Source: Anaerocolumna sp. AGMB13025 | Lineage (GTDB): Bacteria; Bacillota; Clostridia; Lachnospirales; Lachnospiraceae | DNA length: 64,000 nt | NCBI RefSeq assembly: GCF_029689925.1 | Contig: NZ_CP121445.1 | Coordinates: forward strand, 5,886,501 to 5,950,500 | Direction of reading: 5' to 3' | Shown: piece after piece, positions 1 to 8,618 of the stretch | How positions within the stretch are numbered: position 1 is the first letter of the stretch | Layout of the letters: every line of letters begins with the position of its first letter | The notes under the pieces: model-generated | What the model was told of the DNA's origin: nothing | Databases searched by the model: none | The model's input: the letters and a program-made list of their open reading frames with translations, nothing else | Made by a program: the position numbers and the translations under genes

Positions 1-1326
1 GTTATCTAGAATTTTCAGTACTATATTGGCATCGGTATTGACATAGCAAGGAGCGGAATAGTCTGTTACGAGACGATAATTTCCTTCTGCCAGGGTGATT
101 TGATAAAAGGATAATTGTCGTTCCGCCAGGGTATTCAAATCCACGGGTTCAAATTTTATGTTTTCTTCACGGCGGCTTAAATATAAAATATCTTCTACGA
201 TTTTCCGCATCGATAAAAGCTGTTTTTTCACTTCTGGTAAATAGGCTTTTGTATCCTGATATTTTCCGATCTGATTCATCATGCCATCCACTAACAAAAG
301 TGCGGCGGCAATTGGGGTTTTTAACTGATGGGAGGAGGAACGAAGGAATACTTCCTGGCTTTTATTCTTCTCCCTTAATTCCTTGTTTTTACTCTCCAAT
401 AGATTGTAGTTATGGTCAAGTTCCTGATACAGCCCATTTAAGGTCTGAATAAGAACTGCAATTTCATCTTTTCCTTTTGAGGGCAGGGAGGCATTCGAAA
501 GCATACCGCTTTGTTTTACTGCTTCAGTATGCTTTACTAATCGTATAATAGGGTCTACGATTCCTTTGGAATACAAAAAGGAAACAACTAAGGCAAATAG
601 TATGATAACCGCGATCAGCATTGGCAGGGACCGGATTACAATGGGAGTAATCTCGTTCATCTGAGGCGTCATGGAGGGATAATAGGACATAACAAGGCGG
701 TCATTATTAAAGGTAATCCCCATATAGTTGGTGTAATGGTTTTCGCCATCACTGACACCGGCATCTACTATAATTGTGTCATCTGCAATATAATGGATTT
801 TGGTTGATTCCTCCCAGTAGTATTTATAATAAGAGGTATCTGTCTGGGTATCTACCGTAAAGGGCAAATCCTGCATTAAATCCACCTGCTTCAGAAAGGC
901 AGCTTTCCACTCCAAGGCTTTATCTTTCAGTTCTGCCTGAAAAGCCTTTTCATCTATATGCTTATCCTTATCCTGAACGGTATCTATATATCCTTTTACA
1001 TAGGTTTTGATACCAAACAGTAACTCCTTCATATCCTCTGTATTAGGTGTTATGGTCATCTGAAAGGTTTTGCCGGTAAGTTTAAGTGAATCCTCCGAAA
1101 AAGGAATATCGATTGTCATACAGCTAGGGTTTTTTACCGCTACATTTTTGTAGGAACCGTCCTTTAGATAGCTTTTATGCTGTTCTACCAGTGAGTTATA
1201 ATTTTCATTGGACATATAATCCACATAGAGTGACGGCAGCATAAACACAAAATACCCAAGGACCAGAATGGTGAGAATACCTGTTACAATGGCCGTATAG
1301 AAAAAGTTTTTATGAATGAGTTTCAC
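1..1326 (-). CDS. Sensor histidine kinase, 3' end beyond window
   Basis: Membrane histidine kinase that should phosphorylate the response regulator encoded just upstream. I read it from a GTG start at 1326, 7 nt after GGAG, overlapping the regulator stop by 17 bp, so the pair is translationally coupled. Seen in order: a TM segment near residues 7-30, an extracytoplasmic sensor region of about 190 residues, a second TM near 225-245, a HAMP-like linker, and an H-box SSSHQLKTPIAA with the phospho-accepting His at about residue 333. The frame stays open to base 1, where the ATPase N-box is just starting, so most of the catalytic domain lies outside the window. The sensor domain matches nothing I recognise, so the stimulus is unknown. 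Confidence 0.88.
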   Translation of the reverse strand, partial: MKLIHKNFFYTAIVTGILTILVLGYFVFMLPSLYVDYMSNENYNSLVEQHKSYLKDGSYKNVAVKNPSCMTIDIPFSEDSLKLTGKTFQMTITPNTEDMKELLFGIKTYVKGYIDTVQDKDKHIDEKAFQAELKDKALEWKAAFLKQVDLMQDLPFTVDTQTDTSYYKYYWEESTKIHYIADDTIIVDAGVSDGENHYTNYMGITFNNDRLVMSYYPSMTPQMNEITPIVIRSLPMLIAVIILFALVVSFLYSKGIVDPIIRLVKHTEAVKQSGMLSNASLPSKGKDEIAVLIQTLNGLYQELDHNYNLLESKNKELREKNKSQEVFLRSSSHQLKTPIAAALLLVDGMMNQIGKYQDTKAYLPEVKKQLLSMRKIVEDILYLSRREENIKFEPVDLNTLAERQLSFYQITLAEGNYRLVTDYSAPCYVNTDANIVLKILDN

Positions 1327-2017
1327 GGGCAGCTCCTTCTTTATCAAATTGATATCCGATGCCTATTATAGTCTTGATGCAGGACACAGGTAATTTCTTT
1401 CTCAGATTCTTAATATGAGCGTCAATAATCCGGTCATTTCCGATATAATCTTCATTATAAATTTTCAGGATTAACTGCTCTCGGTTAAAAACCCGGTTGG
1501 ATTCTTTATATAAAGTCAGTAATAATAAGTATTCGCTTAAGGTAAGGGGTAACAGCTTCCCATTATAATAGGCGCAATAGGCCTCTTCTTCAAAGGTAAG
1601 ACCAGATGAAGTTTTAGAATTTATCAGGTTTTGTTTTGTACGGCGTAAAATCGTTTCCATTCTTTTTAATAAAATGATCGGGGAAACCGGTTTGATTACA
1701 TAATCATCTGCATATCGGTTAAAGGCATCCACCTGGGTTTTCTCATCTTCCAAGGCCGTAAGCATTATAGTAGCCGTCTGGGGATACTGGTTTTTGATGT
1801 GGCTTAATACCTCCAGACCGCTAACCCCCGGCACCATAATATCTAACACAGCAATATCAAAATCAGACTGATCTAATAAGGCAATGGCTTTATCGCCGTT
1901 GTCGGTTTCTGTTACCTGATATTGAGACATAAGCATATATTCTTTTAAAACTTCCCGGATGGTTGGTTCATCTTCCAGAAATAATACTTGGTATTGTTTA
2001 TTTTGTTGATTCTGCAT
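1310..2017 (-). CDS. OmpR/PhoB-family response regulator
   Basis: DNA-binding response regulator, 235 aa, a normal length for the family. The receiver domain (about residues 9-125) carries the acidic pair E15/D16, phospho-acceptor D59 in VLDIMVPG, T87 and the invariant K109 in VIKPVSP. The C-terminal winged helix (about 140-230) ends in the typical DAHIKNLRKKL...IIGIGYQF pattern. It is first in a two-gene operon with the kinase at 1-1326. An extended -10 (TGTTATAAT) lies about 40 nt before the start. Partner and domain assignment are secure; the regulon is not visible here. Confidence 0.95.
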   Translation of the reverse strand: MQNQQNKQYQVLFLEDEPTIREVLKEYMLMSQYQVTETDNGDKAIALLDQSDFDIAVLDIMVPGVSGLEVLSHIKNQYPQTATIMLTALEDEKTQVDAFNRYADDYVIKPVSPIILLKRMETILRRTKQNLINSKTSSGLTFEEEAYCAYYNGKLLPLTLSEYLLLLTLYKESNRVFNREQLILKIYNEDYIGNDRIIDAHIKNLRKKLPVSCIKTIIGIGYQFDKEGAARETHS

Positions 2018-2057
2018 TAGGTTTCGTTCCTTTCATTACTTCCTTGTACTTCTATCT

Positions 2058-2066
2058 ATTATAACA
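2058..2066 (-). promoter_or_regulatory. Extended -10 promoter of the two-component operon
   Basis: On the minus strand this reads TGTTATAAT, an extended -10 element with no convincing -35. The predicted start near 2051 leaves a leader of about 35 nt before the response-regulator ATG. Confidence 0.4.
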
Positions 2067-2113
2067 TGTTGGTTTGAATTTCAGATGAAGATTTTTTTAT
2101 TTGATTTCGTGCA

Positions 2114-2150
2114 TGAAAAAAGTTTCAAAGTTTATTAAACTCCGAAACTC
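2114..2150 (-). terminator. Rho-independent terminator of the AraC/GyrI gene
   Basis: On the minus strand AGTTTCGGAGTTT and AAACTTTGAAACT form an imperfect stem with a short AATA loop, followed by TTTTTTC. It sits about 120 nt after the stop of the AraC-type gene and before the two-component operon. Confidence 0.75.
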
Positions 2151-2269
2151 TTTTCGGTTTGATTGCTATAGTCACCCCGTTGTGCCTATTAGGTACTGCT
2201 TTGCCGGTAATTTATCAAATCGTATTTTATCTCTAAAGGCTTACTAACCATCATCATATATTTAGAATT

Positions 2270-3238
2270 TTATGACTTTCGTACCGGTCTAATATACTTC
2301 CAAAACCGCTCAGGGTCGTGGAAAAAGTAAGCCATCCTGCCAGGTGAAGTATCGTAGGAATAAGCTGTATCCGCGAAATCAAATTTTTCGATTGCAGCAT
2401 CCATTTTTTCCTCCACGCTGCAGTTTTCTTGCTCATAGTTGAACGGACCATGTTCAAAAACAACATATTCGGCCTCGGGAACATCCAGTAAGAACATGTT
2501 TGCCGGCACTTCGCCGTTATAATCTGGTGCAAGGCGAACACCATAACATTCCACGCGGGGAACACCATAACAAAAGGATTTACCCTCTGGGTCGTTGATA
2601 TAAGCCATAATCTGACCACTACCGCTGTTAGGCTCACTGCTGCCCATGTCATCCAACTTGCCCTGGATGCTCTCAAGTAGACCGCAGATGGTATCACAGT
2701 CTTGTCCAGGTATCGCACTCTGTCTTTGCCAAAAATCCCAATATCCATTACTTTCATAGTTTTTGATGTGCAAAAATTTGTGGGCAGGAATAGTTACAAA
2801 ATAAATCTTTACACTATCGTTTGATTTTACCATACCAATCTCTCCAATTCCTAAAAAGTAGCGGTCGAAGGGAACTATTTTTGTGCGAAGGACAACCGGT
2901 ACCGGTTTTTTTCGATATTCGCTTGGTGTGATGCCGAATGCTGCTTTGAAAGCTCGTGTAAAAGCTTCATGTGATGAAAAACCATAATCAAAAGCAATAT
3001 CTAAAATACTTCTTTTACTATCTCGTACCTCAATCAGCGCAAAAGCCAGCCTTCTGCTTCTTAAATAATCCCTGAATTGCATTCCCGATATTTCCTTGAA
3101 TTTTCTTGTTGTATGAAACTCAGAATATCCTAATTTGCGAGAAAGAAACCGTAGTGATACGGCTTCGTCATTATGATGCTTTATGCATTTATCGATTTCA
3201 TCAACGATTATTTGGATTTGCTTGTGCCATTCGTACAT
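2270..3238 (-). CDS. AraC-family regulator with GyrI-like effector domain
   Basis: Transcription regulator of the MarA/Rob class. The N-terminal 100 residues hold two AraC helix-turn-helix motifs (LSRKLGYSEFHTTRKFKE and DIAFDYGFSSHEAFTRAFK, ending in ITPSEYRK). The rest, from about 115 to 320, resembles the GyrI/AraC effector-binding domain that binds small cationic or hydrophobic compounds. I place the start at the ATG at 3238 (MYEWHKQ) because GAGGTGA lies 8 nt upstream; the GTG at 3250 overlaps that ribosome site. It is transcribed divergently from the XRE gene at 3452. Ligand unknown. Confidence 0.9.
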   Translation of the reverse strand: MYEWHKQIQIIVDEIDKCIKHHNDEAVSLRFLSRKLGYSEFHTTRKFKEISGMQFRDYLRSRRLAFALIEVRDSKRSILDIAFDYGFSSHEAFTRAFKAAFGITPSEYRKKPVPVVLRTKIVPFDRYFLGIGEIGMVKSNDSVKIYFVTIPAHKFLHIKNYESNGYWDFWQRQSAIPGQDCDTICGLLESIQGKLDDMGSSEPNSGSGQIMAYINDPEGKSFCYGVPRVECYGVRLAPDYNGEVPANMFLLDVPEAEYVVFEHGPFNYEQENCSVEEKMDAAIEKFDFADTAYSYDTSPGRMAYFFHDPERFWKYIRPVRKS

Positions 3239-3374
3239 TCGTCTGCTCACCTCGTTTCAACCACTCTATCGTAATTATAGTGTAATAAAAATCGAATTAC
3301 TTGATTTTATTTGCTGAAAAACTTTTATTCTAGAATAACAACTAATGGTTGATAAAGCAACAAATGATTGTTTA

Positions 3375-3403
3375 TTGATGTTAATTCCTTTGTATTTTAT
3401 AAT
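3375..3403 (+). promoter_or_regulatory. Sigma-A promoter of the XRE-TPR regulator
   Basis: TTGATG, a 17-bp spacer and TATAAT. Transcription would start near 3410, inside the longer reading frame that opens at 3368. This supports the downstream ATG at 3452 as the true start. Confidence 0.7.
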
Positions 3404-3451
3404 ATAGCTACAAGTGCTTGTAAAAAATATTATAAGAACGGAGGAATATTT

Positions 3452-4537
3452 ATGGTTATTAAAATAGGTGAAAAAATAAGGGAATTGCGAAAAAAAGCTG
3501 ATGTTAATCAGGAAAGATTTGCAGAATATTTAGGGATTACGGCGCAAGCTGTTAGCAAATGGGAAGTTGAGGGCTGTTATCCTGATATAGAGCTTCTTCC
3601 GTCAATCGCGAATTTTTTCAATGTAAGTATTGATGAACTGATGTGTTTTGATGTTATGAAAAATCAGGAAAAGATTGATATGATTATTAAACAAGCGGGA
3701 CCCGAGAGGAGCAAAAATTGGTTAGACGGTTCAACAATTGAAATGCTCAGAAACGCTGTTCAGGAATTTCCGAATAATTACGAATTGTTGTACTGTCTTG
3801 CGAAAACTTTATGTCTTTCGAAAAAACCAGAAAAAGAGAAACAGAACAATATACGGGAATCTATATCAATTTGCACACGTATTTTGAGTGATTGCACAGA
3901 TGACAATTTACGTTTTCGTTCCCTTCAAGTTCTTGCACGTGGTTATAAAGATATAGGTGAAAAGGAAAAAGCTGTTGAAACAGCAAACAGATTGCCACTT
4001 GCACGTGATTCACGAGATATGGTGCTTCCGGAACTACTTGATGGTGAAGCGAAATCTAATCAGATTGTTCAAAATATGTGGATGTTATCGGATATGTTTG
4101 AATATTTAATTGAAAATCTTGCAAACACTAAATATAAGGATAATTCAGAAAAAAGAGTAGAGCTGTTTAAAAAGCTCGTGAGATTTGAGGAAATACTGCA
4201 CGAAAATAATGATTATATTTATGAAACTTTAAGGTTACGAGCAGTTTATTATTGGCTTTCTGAAGATTATTTAAAACTGAAAGATTATGACAAAGCGCTT
4301 GACTGTATAGAGCAGTTTGCAAAATATAGCGTAAAATATGACACACTACCGGAAGTATCAACGTACACATCGATTATTTTTCAAGGACAGACCTGTTCTA
4401 AAAATAAGGACCTTGATATAAAATCCACGGCATCAGGCTCAAAAGAATACTTAGTATTTAGAGAGATTTTTGCACCAGTACGAGAACACGAAAGATTTAA
4501 AACAGTTATAACCGAACTTGAAAAACATATAAAATAA
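3452..4537 (+). CDS. XRE-family regulator with C-terminal TPR-like region
   Basis: A 361-aa cytoplasmic regulator. Residues 5-60 form a Cro/C1 helix-turn-helix (IGEKIRELRKKADVNQERFA, then ITAQAVSKWEVEGCYPDI). The remaining 290 residues are helical, with tetratricopeptide-like spacing (YELLYCLAKTLCL, VLARGYKDIGEKEKA, KLKDYDKALDCIEQF). Such proteins usually sense a peptide or partner protein through the repeat domain. The start is chosen from GGAGG 7 nt before the ATG and the promoter at 3375-3403. A bidirectional terminator follows at 4671-4707. Target genes cannot be read from context. Confidence 0.88.
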   Translation: MVIKIGEKIRELRKKADVNQERFAEYLGITAQAVSKWEVEGCYPDIELLPSIANFFNVSIDELMCFDVMKNQEKIDMIIKQAGPERSKNWLDGSTIEMLRNAVQEFPNNYELLYCLAKTLCLSKKPEKEKQNNIRESISICTRILSDCTDDNLRFRSLQVLARGYKDIGEKEKAVETANRLPLARDSRDMVLPELLDGEAKSNQIVQNMWMLSDMFEYLIENLANTKYKDNSEKRVELFKKLVRFEEILHENNDYIYETLRLRAVYYWLSEDYLKLKDYDKALDCIEQFAKYSVKYDTLPEVSTYTSIIFQGQTCSKNKDLDIKSTASGSKEYLVFREIFAPVREHERFKTVITELEKHIK

Positions 4538-4670
4538 ATCTATTGCATGACACTTTATCTTTTCCATTTACATCATAATTAGTTCATTATATAGACCATT
4601 TGGAATGACTAAAAAATTGTATTTCATTTTTTAGTTCATGCAAGGCGGTAACGGCAAGCTTTCATCTGTA

Positions 4671-4707
4671 AAAAGGCAAGTGACCAACGTATGTGCACTT
4701 GCCTTTT
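4671..4707. terminator. Bidirectional terminator
   Basis: AAAAGGCAAGTG and CACTTGCCTTTT form a perfect 12-bp stem around a 13-nt loop, with A-runs on one side and T-runs on the other. It separates the converging XRE gene and ABC exporter gene. Confidence 0.85.
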
Positions 4708-4748
4708 AAAATCCCGCAAGAAAGGGTTACTTGCTGTTATTTATTATA

Positions 4749-6437
4749 TTAATCGCGTGTGCTTGCATAGTATAAATCTTTAAAGTATGTATTATTCTCC
4801 AGCAGTTTATTAAAGCTATCCTGACCAACAATACGACCTTCTCTTAAAACAAAAACATGTTCAAATTTCCTGATGGAGTTTAGACGATGCGCTATGACGA
4901 TAACGGTTTGTGTTCGTAATAAATCCATTACCCGGTTCATTACAATTTCTTCTGTTATATTATCCATTGCTGATGTTGCTTCATCTAATATAATAATATT
5001 TGACTTAGAAAACCACAGTCTAGCCAGTGCCAATCGTTGGCGTTCACCACCAGATAACGCAGTTCCTCTTTCTCCGAGTTCAGTATCTAAACCGTTATCC
5101 AACTTGTTATATAAATCCAATAATTCAACCTGCTCTAATGCTTTGATAATTTCCTGGTCTTCTACAATTTTATCAAACACTAGATTTTCTCGCATTGTTC
5201 CATCAAATATCGGTGATTCCTGAGTTATATATGTTATACAGTCATAATAACTGTTTAAATCAATATTATTTAACTCATAGGTACCAATTGATATCTTGCC
5301 ACCTTGAGGCTTTAATAGTCCAGACAACAATTTTATCAAAGTTGATTTACCGGAACCGCTTTCACCCACAAGCGCAACGTTTTCTCCATGTCTGATATTT
5401 AAGTCAATGCAATCCAGAACAACCCTATTGTCATATAAAAATCTTAATCCAGTACAAGAAATATCAGCTTTCAAAGATGTTATTTTTTCTCCTTTATCAA
5501 GCTGTTCATCATTTTCCGAATCTAAAAAATCGGTATACCTCTTAAATGCTGTTTTGTCCAGTTTATATTGTACGAACAGGACATTAAAAATGGCAATGGG
5601 GGTATATGCATTATCTATCAAAGTAATGAGTGCTATAATTGCTCCAATGCTTAAGGATTTCGTTACCCATCCGTAAGCAATGATAAAGATTTTAATTACA
5701 ATCACCAATAATGCAAAAATTGCAAAAAAAGCTTCATGAATAAGCGTCATTTTAACTTTGGAATTTACTATATCTTTTTTTGCTAATTCCGCCTTTTCAA
5801 TTTCCTGTTTAAACCTCTTATTTATTCGGAACACTACCATTTCCATGAATCCGCGAACCAGAATATGATTCATCATTTCTTCATTTGATAGAATACGTTC
5901 CTTGATTTGATATAAAACCTTTAGGAGCAAATTTGTAATAAAAAATACTACAATATAACCTATCAATATTATCAGCATGACCTTTTTATTGATGCTATAA
6001 ATAAAAATCATACTAAATAGAATGGATGGACATAATTGCCTGAGTAGACACAACATGAAATCGAATAAAATACCTTTACCAGCAGATGCCCCATTCTCAA
6101 TCCTCTGGACTAGTTTGCCAGTTCCCATAGATTGATATGCCTGATAATCTATACGGCTTATTTTATTCAAGGCTTTCAATTTTAAATCTATATAAATACC
6201 GTGTTCAAGGCTGCGTCCAGGGTATTCGTCCAAATAATCGAAAACGCATAATACTATAAGGACAAATCCATATATAATGATGTGCCTTACTGTTAAACTT
6301 CCATCATTAAACTTATCTATAAGACCCTGGAAATAATTGGCATTAAAGTTACTTAAGAAGGCTATTAAAATGCCTAGCAATAAATATGTACATACTAGAA
6401 ACTTATTCTTTTTTGCTATCTCTACTAAATAGTTCAT
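4749..6437 (-). CDS. ABC exporter, fused permease and ATPase
   Basis: Half-transporter of the MsbA/LmrA exporter architecture, 562 aa. The N-terminal ~310 residues carry about six TM helices; the ATPase follows with Walker A GESGSGKST, signature LSGGERQ, Walker B NIIILDEATSA and switch His in IAHRLNSI. It probably works as a homodimer exporting a drug, peptide or lipid; the substrate is not visible. I start it at ATG 6437 (MNYLVEIAKK): AAGGAG lies 7 nt upstream, while the upstream ATG at 6455 overlaps that site. The 5' region carries a short leader ORF and competing hairpins, suggesting inducible translation. Confidence 0.92.
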   Translation of the reverse strand: MNYLVEIAKKNKFLVCTYLLLGILIAFLSNFNANYFQGLIDKFNDGSLTVRHIIIYGFVLIVLCVFDYLDEYPGRSLEHGIYIDLKLKALNKISRIDYQAYQSMGTGKLVQRIENGASAGKGILFDFMLCLLRQLCPSILFSMIFIYSINKKVMLIILIGYIVVFFITNLLLKVLYQIKERILSNEEMMNHILVRGFMEMVVFRINKRFKQEIEKAELAKKDIVNSKVKMTLIHEAFFAIFALLVIVIKIFIIAYGWVTKSLSIGAIIALITLIDNAYTPIAIFNVLFVQYKLDKTAFKRYTDFLDSENDEQLDKGEKITSLKADISCTGLRFLYDNRVVLDCIDLNIRHGENVALVGESGSGKSTLIKLLSGLLKPQGGKISIGTYELNNIDLNSYYDCITYITQESPIFDGTMRENLVFDKIVEDQEIIKALEQVELLDLYNKLDNGLDTELGERGTALSGGERQRLALARLWFSKSNIIILDEATSAMDNITEEIVMNRVMDLLRTQTVIVIAHRLNSIRKFEHVFVLREGRIVGQDSFNKLLENNTYFKDLYYASTRD

Positions 6438-6560
6438 AACTGTACTCCTTTTCATTAATTGAATTATTAATTACTCCGAGTCAGTACAGTTGAAACTGCT
6501 AGCAAATTACATTAATTAATCTCAGTACAATCTGCTAACAGATTATTTCAACTGTACTGA
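6435..6560 (-). promoter_or_regulatory. Putative attenuator before the ABC exporter
   Basis: In the mRNA sense, arm 1 (TCAGTACAGTTGAAA, 6560-6546) can pair perfectly over 15 bp with arm 3 (6495-6481). Part of arm 3 (AACTGTACT, 6491-6483) is also complementary over 9 bp to AGTACAGTT at 6446-6438, immediately before the exporter ATG and touching its Shine-Dalgarno. A middle segment GTACTGAG (6528-6521) can pair with the start of arm 1, and AATCTGTTAGCAGATT (6544-6529) is a near-palindrome on its own. The pairings are mutually exclusive, as in translational attenuators. Confidence 0.55.
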
Positions 6561-6584
6561 GTTGTTACCTCGTTTTGACCTCAT
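6543..6584 (-). CDS. Leader peptide of 13 residues
   Basis: Short frame MRSKRGNNSVQLK, below normal gene-calling size. It has its own upstream AAGGGGTGA about 8-10 nt before the ATG. Its last codons are arm 1 of the hairpin set in front of the ABC exporter, so a ribosome on this ORF would block that arm. No homology is claimed; the call rests on position, ribosome site and overlap with the inverted repeat. It could instead be a chance ORF. Confidence 0.4.
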   Translation of the reverse strand: MRSKRGNNSVQLK

Positions 6585-6657
6585 GTTGAGTTCACCCCTT
6601 TCGATGGTCTTTATACTGGTACTAATTCAATTATCCCCAACTGCAAAAATGCTAATG

Positions 6658-6813
6658 TCAGCTAAAGGTATCTGGTCTGTTACGTCTTTTCTCAATATAT
6701 TCATATTTGAGAATATCACAAAAAATTTTTCTCATTAAGTTGAATTCATTTCGACTGCCTTCAACGATAAAGAGTACGCGTCCGATATGTTTATCCTTGT
6801 TAATTTTCATCAT
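6658..6813 (-). pseudogene. Truncated, frameshifted TOPRIM-like partner of the AAA ATPase
   Basis: The frame starts ATGATG at 6813, overlapping the ATPase stop by 12-14 nt as in a coupled operon. It begins with basic residues and then GRVLFIVEGSRNEF, a hydrophobic strand followed by E-G, like motif 1 of TOPRIM nucleases (OLD, AriB/DUF4435). It hits a stop at 6715 after a run of T; removing one T restores about 18 more sensible residues to a stop at 6658. Complete partners of this type are much longer, so this is a remnant. Family assignment is inference from a few dozen residues. Confidence 0.45.
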
Positions 6814-7969
6814 TCAGATCCTTATAATTAGGCAACCCTCCAAAAACACCGCTAACATACATTTTCTCAATATTCTGACCGGAACGAGGCTGTTCTGAAG
6901 AGAAACGCTTCACTGAACTTCCTTGGTTTCCATTAAATTCTACAGAATATTCCTGATCAGGCCGCAGCAATGTATTTGACAGAAGGTTCGTTGAATGTGA
7001 TACAAATAGCATTTGGGAGCTTTTTGCCTGTTGCATGAAATATCTAACCATAAGCTCTTCTAAGTCATTATGGAATCCACTTGAAAATTCATCAACGAGC
7101 AAAATACCACTTTTATTAGCGACGCTTAGGAAAGCAGGAAGCAATCGAAGTAAATTCTGGTTCCCTAAGGACTCTTCTGAAAAAGGGATAGGTATATCAA
7201 TATTTTTCCTTTTAAAGAATATTGATTTTTCATTATCATCATCTGAGACCTTTAGGGTTATATTTTTGCCATGGCTTTCATTGGCATATTCAATATTTTG
7301 TTCGAAATTATTATCGTTAAAGAAGTTATTGATATGGTTGCACCCATCCTCTTTAAGGTATTGCGTGAGTTGAAAATTTTCTTTTCCGTAAGAAATGATC
7401 GTTTTCTCAAATAAATTAATGTATATTGAGTTTGACAAGAAATCCATCCAAGCCTTTAAGGCTGAATTACCTGCAAATTTGGTATTAAAGTAAAGCGTTC
7501 TTAGGAATAAGGTTTCTCGATCCACATCATCTTCCATGTAGGAAATGCCATTGGCATCTGTAATGTAAGATTTTGCAGAAGTTCCCATACGTTCCAGCAT
7601 TAAACTATTATTTACATATAGATTTTCAGTTATAAAGTTGGATCTCGTATCAACTTCAAAACAATATCTAATATTGTGGTCATCTATGAGGAAAGAATAA
7701 TCAATAGAGTACTTTGGATTTGTGTGAAACATACAGCGAAAAAGACCGGAATTCATATTTCTCTCACGAAACAGGAAGTCAAGTAATAGCTTAATACTAA
7801 GTATAATATTTGATTTGCCGGACGCATTGGCTCCAACGAATATAGCACCTTTCAGAACGCCACATTCAGATACATTTCCAGGCAAGATGGCATAGTTTGT
7901 CTTTAATAAATCAATTTGAGTATTTTCTTTAAACGATTTAAAATTATTAAGAATAATCTTTGTAATCAT
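6800..7969 (-). CDS. AAA ATPase of the RecF/OLD/RloA type
   Basis: 389-aa ABC-type ATPase related to AAA_15/AAA_21 proteins of phage-defence and overcoming-lysogeny modules. Seen: N-terminal strand IILNNFKSF, Walker A GANASGKS at 46-53, a signature-like SEESLGNQNLLRLLP near 264-278, Walker B GILLVDEF near 288-295 and a switch His in FVSHSTNLL near 326. Start ATG follows GGAGGTAAATT and the gene has its own promoter (8005-8033). In related two-gene systems the ATPase is followed by a TOPRIM or HEPN effector; here only a broken stub follows, so the module is probably inactive. A role in defence is inference from family and arrangement. Confidence 0.85.
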   Translation of the reverse strand: MITKIILNNFKSFKENTQIDLLKTNYAILPGNVSECGVLKGAIFVGANASGKSNIILSIKLLLDFLFRERNMNSGLFRCMFHTNPKYSIDYSFLIDDHNIRYCFEVDTRSNFITENLYVNNSLMLERMGTSAKSYITDANGISYMEDDVDRETLFLRTLYFNTKFAGNSALKAWMDFLSNSIYINLFEKTIISYGKENFQLTQYLKEDGCNHINNFFNDNNFEQNIEYANESHGKNITLKVSDDDNEKSIFFKRKNIDIPIPFSEESLGNQNLLRLLPAFLSVANKSGILLVDEFSSGFHNDLEELMVRYFMQQAKSSQMLFVSHSTNLLSNTLLRPDQEYSVEFNGNQGSSVKRFSSEQPRSGQNIEKMYVSGVFGGLPNYKDLNDEN

Positions 7970-8004
7970 AATTTACCTCCATGAAGTAATAGGTTCTGTG
8001 TTTA

Positions 8005-8033
8005 AGTATATCATTAATTATTCTTTGATGCAA
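8005..8033 (-). promoter_or_regulatory. Sigma-A promoter of the AAA ATPase
   Basis: On the minus strand TTGCAT, a 17-bp spacer and TATACT, ending about 35 bp before the ATPase ATG. Confidence 0.6.
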
Positions 8034-8530
8034 TAAAAATACGCTTTTAGTATAATGTATCGCAAAAAAATTACGACATATATCAATTATTTATGACAAA
8101 TAGGATGGTTATAAAGTCTTATGATTTACAGATAAAGTTAATTATGCTGAGAATTGATAGAATTTAAGTTAGATTTTCATTATTTACCGTTTAATACCGA
8201 AACTAATGAAAAAAATATCTTCTTATCCATTAGTTGAAGGTGGTAGTGAAAAGCGTTAGCGCGTCCAGATACTAATGATAACTACAAATTTTTGTACTAA
8301 AAAAGCGACTAAGTAAGTTATTATACTTAATCGATCTTTACAAAAATAAGTAGAGACATTCCCCCACTTATCATATCGTTTTTGTTCAGAATGCTTCAAT
8401 TTCCTTATATCTGCTCGGATATAGAAACGAATAAATATTTAAGGATGTTTATTTAGTATATCAACGCAGACGAGACACAGCATATGAGTAATTCTAATTA
8501 ACGTCTAATTAATTCTGCAAGAAAAATAAA
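8034..8530. other. Intergenic region with no gene recognised
   Basis: AT-rich stretch between the ATPase promoter and the hydrolase promoter. I see no credible ORF with a ribosome site, no tRNA and no strong inverted repeat. Confidence 0.5.
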
Positions 8531-8559
8531 TTGTAAAATCTAACCATATAATCTATAAT
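8531..8559 (+). promoter_or_regulatory. Sigma-A promoter of the secreted hydrolase
   Basis: TTGTAA, a 17-bp spacer and TATAAT. A start near 8566 gives a leader of about 53 nt that contains the small hairpin GCCGTTCCTAACGGC before the ribosome site. Confidence 0.7.
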
Positions 8560-8618
8560 ATAGTACAGACTTACAATACTTGTTTCATGCCGTTCCTAAC
8601 GGCGGAAAGGGAGAAACT

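Noticed and set aside
2254-2757. 167-codon minus-strand ORF inside the AraC/GyrI gene
   Set aside because: Out-of-frame shadow of a well supported gene.
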